Source: Prochlorococcus sp. AG-402-B19
GTDB lineage: Bacteria > Cyanobacteriota > Cyanobacteriia > PCC-6307 > Cyanobiaceae
Reading direction: 5' to 3'
Assembly: GCA_003279615.1 (NCBI GenBank)
Contig: QCHM01000011.1
Location: 1 to 50,348 of the forward strand
Length of the DNA stretch: 50,348 nt
Part shown: in pieces, positions 41,987 to 50,348 of the stretch
Layout of the letters: each line of letters opens with the position of its first letter
Position numbering within the stretch: the first letter of the stretch is position 1
Translations under genes and position numbers: made by a program
Notes under the pieces: model-generated
What the model was told of the DNA's origin: nothing
Database searches by the model: none
The model's input: the letters and a program-made list of their open reading frames with translations, nothing else

Positions 41987-41996
41987 TTATTGATTA
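41974..41996 (+). repeat. Short tandem repeat of ATTGATT across a stop codon
   Basis: Three successive 7-base units of ATTGATT, as ATTGATTATTGATT and onward, span the end of the preceding gene. Gain or loss of one unit would shift the frame of the last residues. Confidence 0.7.
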
Positions 41997-42103
41997 TGTT
42001 GTTATTTTATATGTATTTTTTCTGTTTACCTGCTAACATTTCTTCTCAATATTACTGAATCTATCTTTTTTTCTTTTAAGCTAAATTAAAATTTGAAATT
42101 ATT

Positions 42104-42769
42104 GTGGCAACTTATCTAATTACAGGAGCTAATAGAGGTATTGGCTTAGAGCTCGTAAAACAATTGAAAAATAGAGGAGAATCTGTAATTGCCACTTGTA
42201 GATCTACATCTAAAGAACTAAATGCTTTATCAGTAAGAGTGGAAGCAGGTATAGACATCACTTCAGGCGAATCGGTGATTAAGCTTAGAGATAGTTTAAA
42301 AGATACTAAAATTGATGTTTTGATTCAAAATGCTGGAATTGCTGAATTTAACTCTCTCTCTAATTTAGATCCGCAAAGTATAGTTGATCAATTTAAGGTT
42401 AATGCCTTAAGTCCATTATGTTTTGTGCAAACTATGCTTAATCATCTGAGTAAATCTGCCAAAATAGCTTTAATAAGTAGTCGTATGGGTTCAATAGAGG
42501 ATAATAGCTCTGGTGGTTCCTACGGATATAGGATGTCCAAAGTAGCTTTGTGCATGGCTGGCAAATCCTTAGCGGTAGACTTAAAGCCTAAAGATATTTC
42601 GGTAGCAATTTTACATCCAGGTTTAGTAAGTACTCGAATGACCGGATTCACTGCAAATGGTATTCATCCTAAAGAATCAGTTAAAGGACTTATTGAAAGA
42701 ATAGATGAACTTACATTAGATAATACGGGAACTTTCTGGCATTCAAATGGAGAGATTCTACCTTGGTGA
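42104..42769 (+). CDS. Short-chain dehydrogenase/reductase (C-factor-like)
   Basis: 221 residues from a GTG at 42104. TYLITGANRGIGLELVKQLK holds the TG-x-x-x-G-I-G cofactor loop, and VLIQNAGIAEF is the NAG motif. The catalytic Ser lies in ALISSRMGS and Tyr-x-x-x-Lys in GSYGYRMSKVALCMAG. The C-terminal HPGLVSTRMTG is typical of the C-factor/sniffer group of SDRs. It would reduce a carbonyl with NAD(P)H; the substrate is unknown. Confidence 0.92.
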   Translation: MATYLITGANRGIGLELVKQLKNRGESVIATCRSTSKELNALSVRVEAGIDITSGESVIKLRDSLKDTKIDVLIQNAGIAEFNSLSNLDPQSIVDQFKVNALSPLCFVQTMLNHLSKSAKIALISSRMGSIEDNSSGGSYGYRMSKVALCMAGKSLAVDLKPKDISVAILHPGLVSTRMTGFTANGIHPKESVKGLIERIDELTLDNTGTFWHSNGEILPW

Positions 42770-42835
42770 AAATTTCTTGATACATCTATCATGGCGTTGA
42801 CATTGTTCAGATATGATTTGACTTCTCATTTGCAT

Positions 42836-43105
42836 TTATAATCTGCCTACTTTTTCCCTTAACTTTTTAACAAAGCTAATACCAACACCAGGAATGTTTA
42901 ATAGCTCTTCATCAGATGCAGAAATAATCGACTCTGGCGTTATATAACCGGCTTCATAGAAATTATTACAGTTTTTTGCTCCTATTCCAGGGATAGATGT
43001 TAAGTTCTCGCACCTATCTGAAAACTGTTCTCCTTTTGTCTTAAAAATATTAGAAATATTTGCAAGGTTCTTTTTTGTTTTTAATAAAAATTTTTTGATG
43101 AACAT
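42836..43105 (-). CDS. Helix-hairpin-helix protein, about 89 residues
   Basis: The C-terminal two thirds hold paired HhH elements: LTSIPGIGAKNCNNFYEAGY, then TPESIISASDEELLNIPGVG and SFVKKLREKVGRL. Such repeats bind DNA backbone non-specifically or mediate contacts in polymerases and helicases. The start used is the ATG at 43103-43105 because AGAAGAAAA stands just before it; an ATG at 43124-43126 would add seven residues. That ribosome binding site lies in one arm of a 17-bp hairpin (43107-43146), which may control translation. Confidence 0.8.
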   Translation of the reverse strand: MFIKKFLLKTKKNLANISNIFKTKGEQFSDRCENLTSIPGIGAKNCNNFYEAGYITPESIISASDEELLNIPGVGISFVKKLREKVGRL

Positions 43106-43106
43106 T

Positions 43107-43146
43107 TTTCTTCTATTGCATATCATTAAATATGCAATAGAAGAAA
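43107..43146. repeat. Perfect 17-bp inverted repeat over the translation start of the HhH gene
   Basis: TTTCTTCTATTGCATAT (43107-43123) and ATATGCAATAGAAGAAA (43130-43146) with a 6-base loop. In the minus-strand mRNA the inner arm contains the AGAAGAAA ribosome binding site of the HhH gene, and the loop contains the upstream ATG. Confidence 0.8.
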
Positions 43147-43354
43147 TTTATTGCAAGCATCAGTATTTTCTTTTCATGATTAGTTAACTCAAGATAATAT
43201 GAAGATGTAATCAAATATACACATATTTCTGGTATTTATTTGTTTTACTTATAGTTAAGATTCTAATTTATTAGTATTACTTGATTGATGATTCTCTAGC
43301 TACTTGACTTTATAGTCAAATCCTGCAAATTATTTTTAGATGTAAATCCTTCCT

Positions 43355-44026
43355 TTGTTCATAACTGTATGTGGTCAAAAAGGTGGTGTAGCTAAGACTT
43401 GTACCTCAATACATCTAGCTAGTGTGTGGTCTTCTCAAGGAAAAAATGTTTGCCTGGTTGATGCTGATAGAAATCGATCAGCTCTTGCATATGGATCAAG
43501 AGGTAATCTTCAATTCAATATTGTCCCTGTAGAGGCTGCTGCTAAAGCCACAAGGTTCTCAGAAGTTGTAATCACTGATGGCCAAGCTAGCACCGATGAA
43601 GAAGAGTTGAAGCATTTAGCAGCAGGGTCTGATCTTGTCCTTTTGCCGACAGCTCCAAAAGCAAGATCGGTTGAATTAACCGTTGAATTAGCTTCTTTAC
43701 TAAAGCAGTTAAATATTCCTCATGCAGTTTTACTTGTTAAGGTCGACTTTCGCCAAAGGAGAATTGCAAATGAAGCAAGAGAAGCTTTAGAAAAATTTGA
43801 TTTAACCGTATTAGAAGGAGATATCCCTTTACTATCAGCCTTTGATAAAGCAGAAAATCAGGGAGCACCAGTACTTTATGCAGTAGATGATAAAGGTCGA
43901 TCCGATCCCAGGCGAATGTCAGGTTGGTCGGCCTATTGTTCCATTGCCCAACAAATTCAATGCCAGATTTCGAAGCACTTGTTAGACATCAACAAACCAG
44001 CCGCAGACCAGCAACTGAGCGCTTAA
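43355..44026 (+). CDS. ParA/Soj-family ATPase
   Basis: 223 residues from a TTG at 43355. MFITVCGQKGGVAKTCTSIH is the deviant Walker A (K-G-G-x-x-K-T), and CLVDADRNRSAL is the A' motif. A segment with LVLLPTAPKARSVELTVELA follows. ParA ATPases position plasmids, chromosomes or protein cargo. No ParB-like gene or parS site is visible. The next gene, overlapping by 67 bases, is a membrane protein and may be its partner; many picocyanobacteria have this pair as I recall. Confidence 0.9.
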   Translation: MFITVCGQKGGVAKTCTSIHLASVWSSQGKNVCLVDADRNRSALAYGSRGNLQFNIVPVEAAAKATRFSEVVITDGQASTDEEELKHLAAGSDLVLLPTAPKARSVELTVELASLLKQLNIPHAVLLVKVDFRQRRIANEAREALEKFDLTVLEGDIPLLSAFDKAENQGAPVLYAVDDKGRSDPRRMSGWSAYCSIAQQIQCQISKHLLDINKPAADQQLSA

Positions 44027-44196
44027 AAGTAGTTGAGAAATTACCTATTCCTACTCAAGCTCCTACCACTGATGGAAAAACCTTGAGTACATTATTTTTG
44101 GGCTTTGTAGGAGGACTATTTGGATCAATTATTGGTATTGGTTTGATTTTTTATTTTTCATCTCAAGAATTGCTAGATTTGAAAACTCTTTTTTAA
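43960..44196 (+). CDS. Membrane protein overlapping the ParA-like gene, 78 residues
   Basis: Start taken at the ATG 43960, giving MPDFEALVRHQQTSRRPATE; the open frame extends further upstream but only inside the ParA gene. A basic/Pro-rich linker with VVEKLPIPTQAPTTDG leads to one membrane helix (about 49-67, FLGFVGGLFGSIIGIGLIFY) and a short tail. The large overlap with the ATPase gene implies coupled translation. Confidence 0.75.
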   Translation: MPDFEALVRHQQTSRRPATERLKVVEKLPIPTQAPTTDGKTLSTLFLGFVGGLFGSIIGIGLIFYFSSQELLDLKTLF

Positions 44197-44296
44197 AGTT
44201 TCAGATTGGTATGCTTGAATGATAATAATGAGAGATTATTTTTTTATGATTAAGTTAAATGGGTATCGTCGAGCTTAGTTATCATTGAACGATAGT

Positions 44297-44809
44297 TTAA
44301 TATTTTCTAGTAAATAATGAATATCCTAAGAAAATAAATATAATCAGTGGTAATAAATAAATAATTATCATAAAACCAGACAAAAAGATCAATAAACTTA
44401 ACAAGATTAATAATCCTATAAAAATTATTGTAAGGAATCTTTTTATTCTGTTAACCCAAAAAATACCTTTGATTTTTTCTAGATGGATTTGTAAATTTTT
44501 GCGTTTAAAATATAAATCTTTCAGTTCGCTTTGATGCCAATTAATTGAGTCCTCCAATTTTTTGTTGTATACATTTCTTCCTATTTTTTCAATAAAATTA
44601 TTTGATCTTGAGAAAGTGAACCTGAATTTTATAATTTGCGCTTCAATTAACGCTTTGCTATTTTCCGATATTTTTTGATCAATTGTTATAATGTTATTAT
44701 TTATTTGATCTTCTTTGTCAGATTTCTTACTGGAATTATATTTGACAATTTTATTACTATGGTCCCTTTTATTTTTGAAAAATTTATAAAAAAAGTTTGC
44801 TCTCAACAT
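44297..44809 (-). CDS. Hypothetical membrane protein with long charged N-terminus
   Basis: 170 residues. A basic, helical N-terminal 115 residues (for example SKALIEAQIIKFRFTFSRSN and WHQSELKDLYFKRKNLQIHL, possibly coiled coil) is followed by two adjacent helices near the end (FLTIIFIGLLILLSLLIFLS and IIIYLLPLIIFIFLGYS). No family is recognised. It is divergent from the glycosyltransferase at 44858. Confidence 0.7.
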   Translation of the reverse strand: MLRANFFYKFFKNKRDHSNKIVKYNSSKKSDKEDQINNNIITIDQKISENSKALIEAQIIKFRFTFSRSNNFIEKIGRNVYNKKLEDSINWHQSELKDLYFKRKNLQIHLEKIKGIFWVNRIKRFLTIIFIGLLILLSLLIFLSGFMIIIYLLPLIIFIFLGYSLFTRKY

Positions 44810-44857
44810 TTGTCTTACTATTATCTAAAATAGATTTACTATAGAAATATTATAATC

Positions 44858-45922
44858 ATGACTAGTATAGTTTTTAATGGGAGCTACATAACAAAGAAAA
44901 ATACAGGTATTGGAGTCGTTTCGAAGGATTTAGCAACTGCCTTATCTACTAATAAAATCACTACACTAATCCCACAAGATATAGGAATGAAGGGTGATAT
45001 TTATATTCCTAATAATCTTTCTCCTGGGCAAGGATTAAAAAGTCATTTGAGACGTTTGTATTGGCTTCAAAAGTTTGTTCCCAGAATTATGAATCAATTA
45101 AACGCTGAATATTTCTTATCACCATTATTGGAGGCTCCATTATTTACAAATATAAAATCGATTGTTTTGGCTCATGATTTGATACCACTTAGATATCCAT
45201 CAATATCATCTTTAACTTTATATCATTTAAGCTATGTCCCTATACTTTTACATCAAGCTAAGATAATTTTATGTAATTCTCGTTCTACAGCAAATGATTT
45301 GAATAATTTTTATAAAGTACCAAGGCGTAAATTATTTCCAATTAAATTAGGTTTTAATAATCAGAAATATTATCCAATTAATACAGTAAGAAAGAAATTT
45401 TTTCTTATTATCGGCAGACATAATCCTCATAAAAATTTAGAAAGTGTTGTTAAGGCATTCTCATTTGCCAAAATGAATGATTATAAACTTGTTTTTGTAG
45501 GTGAATTTGATCAAAGATATACACCAAGGCTTATGAAAATAATAGATGAATTTAATGTTAGACATTTGTGTGTTTGGAAAGGTTGGATCGATGATAATGA
45601 AAAATTATTGTTATTAAACGAATGCCAAGCTTTAATAATTGCAAGTCTTTGGGAAGGCTTTGGCCTCCCAGCTTTAGAAGCTATGGCTTGTGGTACTCCT
45701 GTTATAGCTTCTGAAAGAGGGGCACTGCCTGAGGTTATGGGTAAATATGGCTATTTGGTTAACCCATATGATATTCAATCAATAGCTTTTGCTATGAAAG
45801 CAGTTATAAACGATAAAACATGCTTTGAAAAAGCTCTTCATGAAGGACCTGCAAGAGCTGCTTCTTTTAATTGGTTGAATACTGCTACAGAAATCACAAA
45901 AATTATTCAAAAAATAGATTAA
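44858..45922 (+). CDS. GT4-type glycosyltransferase (group 1)
   Basis: 354 residues, GT-B fold. The N-terminal acceptor half starts MTSIVFNGSYITKKNTGIGV. The donor half begins KFFLIIGRHNPHKNLESVVK and has the E-x7-E element in SLWEGFGLPALEAMACGTPV, then IASERGALPEVMG. It uses a nucleotide sugar, probably a hexose donor, to extend a surface polysaccharide in the cytoplasm. It opens the glycan-related right end of the window. Confidence 0.92.
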   Translation: MTSIVFNGSYITKKNTGIGVVSKDLATALSTNKITTLIPQDIGMKGDIYIPNNLSPGQGLKSHLRRLYWLQKFVPRIMNQLNAEYFLSPLLEAPLFTNIKSIVLAHDLIPLRYPSISSLTLYHLSYVPILLHQAKIILCNSRSTANDLNNFYKVPRRKLFPIKLGFNNQKYYPINTVRKKFFLIIGRHNPHKNLESVVKAFSFAKMNDYKLVFVGEFDQRYTPRLMKIIDEFNVRHLCVWKGWIDDNEKLLLLNECQALIIASLWEGFGLPALEAMACGTPVIASERGALPEVMGKYGYLVNPYDIQSIAFAMKAVINDKTCFEKALHEGPARAASFNWLNTATEITKIIQKID

Positions 45923-46085
45923 TATATTTTTGATTAAAATTAGTACTTGACATTATAGAAATTATTCATGAGCATTTCTTTTCTATTATTATTTGGATTC
46001 ATAAGAATAAATTTCAATTAGTGAAAACTCTTTTCTCTAATATCACTTCTTTTATAATTTATAATTGTTAGTATTATTTTTTGGT

Positions 46086-46259
46086 ATGCCTAGTAAAAAA
46101 TCTCAAAAAAAAATAAATTCTAAGCTTAATGATTCAGCAGAGGAGAATATAACAACACCTAAAACAGCAAAAATTGTTCTTTTTGTATTTGGAGTTGGAC
46201 CTTTAATTCTTATGGGTTTATTTTTATTCTCAAATGGTTTTTTTAGTTCCCCTTTATAA
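46086..46259 (+). CDS. Small single-pass membrane protein, 57 residues
   Basis: Start at the ATG 46086, giving MPSKKSQKKINSKLNDSAEE; a frame further upstream is open but unlikely. PKTAKIVLFVFGVGPLILMG and LFLFSNGFFSSPL form one C-terminal helix with a PL kink. I recall similar Lys-rich 'MPSKKSQKK' proteins across Prochlorococcus. Function is unknown. Confidence 0.75.
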   Translation: MPSKKSQKKINSKLNDSAEENITTPKTAKIVLFVFGVGPLILMGLFLFSNGFFSSPL

Positions 46260-46281
46260 TTGATTTATTCATGATGATAAA

Positions 46282-46461
46282 CTATTGAATATTTGATAGT
46301 GCATTGCCGCTTACTCTTATATTTTTTAACTTTGCTTTATCTTTAAGCAATAGAATAGGAAGACTAGCTAAAATTCCTAATGCGATCAGTGCTAAAGAGT
46401 CTGTTGTAAATCTAGCAACGCCCCAGTCTGATGAGGCTAATGCGATAATAGATAACTGCAT
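46282..46461 (-). CDS. Small membrane protein, 59 residues
   Basis: From the ATG 46459-46461: MQLSIIALASSDWGVARFTT, then DSLALIALGILASLPILLLK and DKAKLKNIRVSGNALSNIQ. One helix (about 22-39) is followed by a basic cytoplasmic tail. TAGGTG upstream is a weak ribosome binding site. The opposite-strand frame (46304-46525) covers the same DNA but its product is less protein-like, so this strand is preferred. Confidence 0.6.
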   Translation of the reverse strand: MQLSIIALASSDWGVARFTTDSLALIALGILASLPILLLKDKAKLKNIRVSGNALSNIQ

Positions 46462-46558
46462 AGAAACACCTATATTTATAAAAAATAATATCAGATTATT
46501 TTTAATCTATTTAATTCCGTATTAAAAATTATTGTATGTATTCAATTTTAAATTTTTT

Positions 46559-46669
46559 TCAGAAGCTAACTTGTGATTTTATCGAACCTTGAACTTGTTC
46601 TTTTAATCTTTTTAATAAACCTTTTAGTAGAACTTTTAAATCATTGACTTTTGCAGCTCTATATAAAAT
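46559..46669 (-). pseudogene. Protein-like 36-codon frame without a standard start
   Basis: ILYRAAKVNDLKVLLKGLLK, RLKEQVQGSIKSQVSF and then TGA. The sequence is strongly protein-like (basic amphipathic helix), but an in-frame TAA at 46673-46675 lies just upstream and no ATG, GTG or TTG is available; ATT at 46667-46669 is the only plausible start. It is either an ATT-initiated peptide or the remnant of a longer gene. Confidence 0.4.
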
Positions 46670-46800
46670 CGATTATTTTAGAAAATATAGTGAATTATTT
46701 CATACCTATTTTAGTAATAAAGTGTATTTTTTATAATCTTCTTTTTAGGAATGCTCAAATTTTGATTTTTTAGCTAAACTTGGTTTTTATTGTAATAGAA

Positions 46801-47115
46801 ATGCAACTCTATTTAGTTGATTGTCAGTTTTCTGATAGCGAAAATCAAATTGCGGCTTATAAGCAATTTGTAGAATTTTGGGAGAATGGAGAGATGGCAA
46901 AGCAAGATAATTTTGATGGATTTGAAATGCTATTTCGGGTTCATGCTCCTGGAGAAGGTCGTGTTGTAATTCTCTGTAATGCAAATGGTGATAAGGAACT
47001 ATTTTTACATTTTGCCCCATGGAGAGCTCAATTTGGTATAGATATGGAAATCACACCAGTGATTAGTTGTCAAAACATTGTGGATTATCATAAGGATTTA
47101 TTTGCTAAAATGTAA
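46801..47115 (+). CDS. DUF3303 family protein
   Basis: 104 residues from the ATG at 46801: MQLYLVDCQFSDSENQIAAY, then KQFVEFWENGEMAKQDNFDG, FEMLFRVHAPGEGRVVILCN and HFAPWRAQFGIDMEITPVIS. The small ferredoxin-like alpha/beta domain with F-x-x-x-W-x-x-G, GEGR-x-x-x-(L/I) and FAPWRAQFG is the DUF3303 pattern found in cyanobacteria. Function is unknown. It is followed by a terminator at 47159. Confidence 0.88.
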   Translation: MQLYLVDCQFSDSENQIAAYKQFVEFWENGEMAKQDNFDGFEMLFRVHAPGEGRVVILCNANGDKELFLHFAPWRAQFGIDMEITPVISCQNIVDYHKDLFAKM

Positions 47116-47158
47116 AAGAATTATCAAAATAGTTTAAAATATTTAATTCTAAATTGCT

Positions 47159-47205
47159 AAATAGAGCTATTATTGATTATTCATTAATAGCTCTATTTAA
47201 TTTAT
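47159..47205. terminator. Terminator after the DUF3303 gene
   Basis: AAATAGAGCTATTA (47159-47172) and TAATAGCTCTATTT (47185-47198) form a perfect 14-bp stem followed by AATTTATAAG. It is AT-rich, so moderate in strength. Confidence 0.7.
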
Positions 47206-47415
47206 AAGTATAAATAATTTTTCTTATTTCAATAAAATCAATAGTATTTGTTATTTTGGTTTGTTTTCTTGGCTAATATTACCATTTGGCTATAATATCT
47301 ATTCGTAAAAATATTCTTAATAATCATTTAGATAATCCTATATTTAATCCAAGTGATCATTGTTACAAGTTCTAGAATGTTGCCTTACTAGTTTTCTATT
47401 TGTTAGTATCTATAA

Positions 47416-48363
47416 ATGAAAGGCATGATAAGAAGGAATCTAGTTACTGGTGGTGCTGGCTTTTTGGGCTCTCATCTTGTAGATACTCTTCTAGAAAATG
47501 GGGAAGAGGTAATTTGCATTGATAATTATTCCACAGGTAATAAAGGAAATATAGAAAAATGGATAGGACATAAAAGGTTTGAATTAATAAGGCATGATAT
47601 TACAGTTCCAATTCAACTTGAGATTGATCAGATTTGGCATTTAGCTTGTCCTGCTTCACCAGTGCATTATCAAGCTAACCCAATAAAAACAGCAAAAACA
47701 ATATTTTTAGGAACATTCAATATGTTAGGTCTTGCTAGACGATTGAATGCCAAGCTTTTACTTGCATCAACTAGTGAGGTTTATGGTGACTCTTTAGTTC
47801 ACCCGCAATCGGAAGATTACTGGGGTAATGTTAATCCTGTTGGTGTAAGAAGTTGTTATGACGAGGGCAAAAGACTAGCTGAAGCTCTTTGTTGTGATTA
47901 TCAACGTATGCATAATGTTGACATTCGAATCATGAGAATATTCAATACTTATGGTCCTAGAATGTTACCTAATGATGGAAGAGTAATCAGTAATTTCGTG
48001 GTTCAAGCTTTGCAAGAAAAATCTCTAACAGTTTATGGTGAAGGAAAGCAAACAAGAAGTTTTTGTTTTGTTGATGATCTAATTAAAGGAATGGTTTTGT
48101 TAATGAATAGTAGTTATACAGAACCTATGAATATTGGTAATCCAGATGAATACTCCATTCTTGATATTGCAGAGATTATTCGTTCTAAAATTAATCCTAC
48201 ATTAAAGATAATACATAAGCCTTTGCCTTCTGATGACCCTAATCGAAGAAAACCAGATATTTCATTAGCTAAAGAGTATTTAGATTGGCACCCTAAGATA
48301 AATTTTAATAAGGGACTTGATCAAACTATTAATTATTTTAAAACTCAAACAATTAATCTCTAA
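47416..48363 (+). CDS. UDP-glucuronate decarboxylase-like NAD-dependent epimerase/dehydratase
   Basis: 315 residues, extended [23 protein letters not shown] binds NAD. Catalytic residues are in [17 protein letters not shown] and [13 protein letters not shown] (Y-x-x-x-K). [37 protein letters not shown] and [15 protein letters not shown] match UXS-type enzymes, which make UDP-xylose from UDP-glucuronate. The product would feed the adjacent glycosyltransferases. The start is MKGMIRRN, with an alternative Met three codons on. The next gene begins 9 bases later. Confidence 0.9.
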   Translation: MKGMIRRNLVTGGAGFLGSHLVDTLLENGEEVICIDNYSTGNKGNIEKWIGHKRFELIRHDITVPIQLEIDQIWHLACPASPVHYQANPIKTAKTIFLGTFNMLGLARRLNAKLLLASTSEVYGDSLVHPQSEDYWGNVNPVGVRSCYDEGKRLAEALCCDYQRMHNVDIRIMRIFNTYGPRMLPNDGRVISNFVVQALQEKSLTVYGEGKQTRSFCFVDDLIKGMVLLMNSSYTEPMNIGNPDEYSILDIAEIIRSKINPTLKIIHKPLPSDDPNRRKPDISLAKEYLDWHPKINFNKGLDQTINYFKTQTINL

Positions 48364-48372
48364 TATTTTCTT

Positions 48373-49320
48373 TTGGAAAGAATAATTGCTGTTATAGCTC
48401 TTTGGAGGGATAGCTCTAAATATCTAACGAATACCTTGTATCAACTTGAAAAACAAGAAATAAGATTATCATCTAAATATAAATTCTTTTATTCTTTTTA
48501 TGAAAATGATTCTGTAGATAATACTTCTGAGTTATTAAGTAATTGGATAGATAGACATGATGGTTTTCTTTTATCCGAAAAAAGGAATGATCCAAAATGG
48601 AAAAGTGTTCCCTCGATTCGTAGAACTAAATTAATGGCGGAATATAGAAATCTTGCTTTAAAAGGTTTGAAAAAAATTAATTTTGATTATTTATTTGTGT
48701 TAGATACTGACATTATATTTGATAATAATCTAATAAATAAGATGCTAAATATATTAGATTCTAGTTCAACTATAGGAATGATAACACCTAATACTATTCA
48801 AGATATTCCTGATGCTTATGAAAGTAAATCTGAGTATTCATATTATGATAGTTGGGCATTACTAGATATACAAGGCAATAATGGACTGTCTTATGCTTCC
48901 AATCCTTTTATATTGTTGGAGGACAGAAATTTATGGAACGCTGGTTTAAGAGTTAATGTTCAAAGCGCATTTGGAGGAGCAGCTTTAATTAGAGGCAATC
49001 TCTTTGAGAATACGAATCTTTGCTGGAGTGGAGATAATGGTTGTGAACATTGGGATTTTTGCGCAAAAATAAGAAATTTAGGTTATGAAGTTTCTGTTGA
49101 TCCACTTTTGGTCTCTCAGATAAATCTCACTAAAAGGACTAATTCTGATTTTCTTTTAGTTCAATATGATAAATCTCGATTACATAAACTTCAACTTGAT
49201 ATTCAATCACCTTTGTTGATAAAAATAATTTATACAATTAGATATATATTTTTCAGATATCTTTTATTATTAAAGAATATGTTTAAATTCATTCTGAGGT
49301 TTTTTAATTTAAGAATCTAA
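48373..49320 (+). CDS. Glycosyltransferase with DxD motif (GT69/CAP59-like)
   Basis: 315 residues from a TTG at 48373, 9 bases after the decarboxylase gene. RIIAVIALWRDSSKYLTNTL and FFYSFYENDSVDNTSELLSN begin the nucleotide-sugar fold. FDYLFVLDTDIIFDNNLINK carries the metal-binding D-T-D. A segment with SAFGGAALIRGNLFENTNLC and EHWDFCAKIRNLGYEVSVDP suits the acceptor side. The YENDS and LDTD pattern resembles fungal-type CAP59 mannosyltransferases and related bacterial enzymes. The C-terminal 35 residues are hydrophobic/basic and may bind the membrane. It overlaps the convergent GT90 gene by 12 bases. Confidence 0.8.
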   Translation: MERIIAVIALWRDSSKYLTNTLYQLEKQEIRLSSKYKFFYSFYENDSVDNTSELLSNWIDRHDGFLLSEKRNDPKWKSVPSIRRTKLMAEYRNLALKGLKKINFDYLFVLDTDIIFDNNLINKMLNILDSSSTIGMITPNTIQDIPDAYESKSEYSYYDSWALLDIQGNNGLSYASNPFILLEDRNLWNAGLRVNVQSAFGGAALIRGNLFENTNLCWSGDNGCEHWDFCAKIRNLGYEVSVDPLLVSQINLTKRTNSDFLLVQYDKSRLHKLQLDIQSPLLIKIIYTIRYIFFRYLLLLKNMFKFILRFFNLRI

Positions 49321-50279
49321 GTAGCTTGTAATAGCCTGTTTAAAATAGTTTGGAATATTTTTAATATAATCATTAGAGCTAATATATCCATTATATGCTA
49401 TTTCTACTGTTTCATCGATATTCTTTTCTGCCCATTTATACTTTTCTTCTAAATCTGAGTAGTCACTTTTTATAGGTATATAATGGACCCATGGTTTCAT
49501 TAGATTGTAATAAAATAAATATCTTTCATGTTCTGGACGAAAAATTAATAAGCCCATTCTATGCTTTCTTATCGTTCCCCAAGCTAGCGCATTCCCTGGT
49601 ATATCTGGATAATAACAATAATCTTTGAAACTTTTTTCCGGTATTAAATCTCCTTTTATATTATTAGAATTTAGCCAATTTGATACTTTACTTCCTGAAA
49701 GATCTGATTGAACTATTCTACTTATTTTAAGATCAATATTATTTGAGTTGCAATATTTTAAGCATAAATCAATCCTTTGCAATGATTTTAGATCGTCAAA
49801 AGATAGAATTTGTCTCCCTGTACTACTTCCTCTCCAAAATATAATATGCTTTCTTTTCATCCACTCGAGTTTAAACGTTTCAAAAGTCAGTAAATCTTTA
49901 TCGTAATAGCCTTTTGAATAATCTTGCATAGAAAATTCATCAGGAATTAGATTCCTATTATTTACAGAGTCCATAGATAATATGTTTTTTTTTCACCTAA
50001 ATCTGATGCGTTCAAATTAATTGACAAATCAGAATACTTTATTCTTTTTAATGAACAAATGTATGGTAACCATAATTGCAAACAACTCTTTAATCGTTTT
50101 CCATTTTTTTTATCTATATTTATTTCATCAGGTAGCTCAATATATAGCTTTTTTTCTGAATTATTTTTTATAATTTTAATTATAATATTTTCATTATTTA
50201 ATGAATCTGTATAAATTAACTTATAATTATTTATTAGATATTTCTGGCATATAATTTTTAGGATCAGTTTAAATGGCAA
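49309..50279 (-). pseudogene. GT90 (CAP10-like) glycosyltransferase, frame broken at a poly(A) run
   Basis: The C-terminal frame (49309-49974) has the GT90 signatures KHIIFWRGSSTGR, DIPGNALAWGTIRKHRMGLL and LMKPWVHYIPIKSDYSDLEE. The N-terminal frame (49962-50279, TTG start) ends shortly after a run of nine As (49985-49993 as Ts on the plus strand). Adding one A joins the two frames into about 322 residues, the normal size, with LNASDLGEKK running into ILSMDSVNNRNLIPDEF. GT90 enzymes transfer xylose or glucose to glycans or lipid. UDP-xylose could come from the decarboxylase at 47416; that link is inference. Confidence 0.78.
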
Positions 50280-50348
50280 ATATTTTTTTTAGTAACGATT
50301 TCATATCAAATCATTAATAAATTAATCTACCTACATTATATAGTCAAT

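Noticed and set aside
46304-46525. Plus-strand frame of 73 codons
   Set aside because: The opposite strand (46282-46461) encodes a more coherent membrane protein with an ATG start.
1-50348. CRISPR array, insertion sequence with terminal repeats, rRNA or tRNA genes
   Set aside because: I looked for regularly spaced repeats, paired terminal inverted repeats around a transposase, and tRNA arms; none was found by eye.

Overview
The window looks like a marine picocyanobacterium, most likely a low-light-type Prochlorococcus. The DNA is AT-rich (my impression is about one third G+C) and gene-dense. It has a recognisable cyanobacterial backbone: the paired flavodiiron genes flv3-flv1, and a block holding mrdA, alaS, speA, ndk, thiO, gatB, coaE and argJ. 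It also carries Yfr2-type small RNAs and many very short orphan proteins of the kind typical of Prochlorococcus. The clade assignment is inference; no rRNA or tRNA gene was seen.

Layout. (1) 1-6060 is an accessory stretch. It holds the tip of a TPR gene, a secreted protein, several proteins of 40-55 residues, a membrane TPR protein, a voltage-gated K+ channel, a TM2-like protein and two copies of a two-RNA cassette. In each copy a Yfr2-type RNA lies downstream of a companion RNA that is complementary to its 5' end over 12 nt. At 2893-3295 lie two decayed genes whose intact relatives sit at 27077-27519. (2) 6063-23258 is conserved backbone: two conserved cyanobacterial proteins, PBP2, the flavodiiron operon with a flavin reductase, alanyl-tRNA synthetase, arginine decarboxylase, nucleoside diphosphate kinase, glycine oxidase, GatB, CoaE and ArgJ. 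Many of these genes are convergent with overlapping 3' ends. (3) 23259-50348 is island-like: small membrane or secreted orphan genes, a YadA-like repeat protein, and a tightly overlapping operon of a serine-recombinase-like protein plus small genes (26757-28404). It continues with a GT-C glycosyltransferase, a broken FAD oxidoreductase, DUF2237, DUF4912 and DUF3303 proteins, an SDR, a helix-hairpin-helix protein and a ParA-like ATPase. It ends in a cell-surface polysaccharide cluster: GT4, UDP-glucuronate decarboxylase-like, a DxD glycosyltransferase, and a GT90 gene split at a poly(A) tract.

How the genes work together. The backbone genes serve peptidoglycan synthesis, light-stress electron disposal (Flv1/Flv3), translation (AlaRS, GatB), and arginine, polyamine, thiamin and CoA metabolism. 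The right end probably builds surface glycans. The strongest candidate for an undescribed system is the recombinase operon at 26757-28404. It has four 4-nt ATGA-type junctions or near equivalents, two tandem paralogous small proteins, a recombinase lacking the canonical catalytic arginine pair, and a pseudogenised relative 24 kb away. The second is the duplicated Yfr2/companion RNA cassette with a conserved palindrome between the two RNAs. Two genes (36689-37797 and 49309-50279) are each broken at a long poly(A) run in a way that one added A would repair. Many small genes were read directly from the DNA, and those without recognisable families are marked as such.
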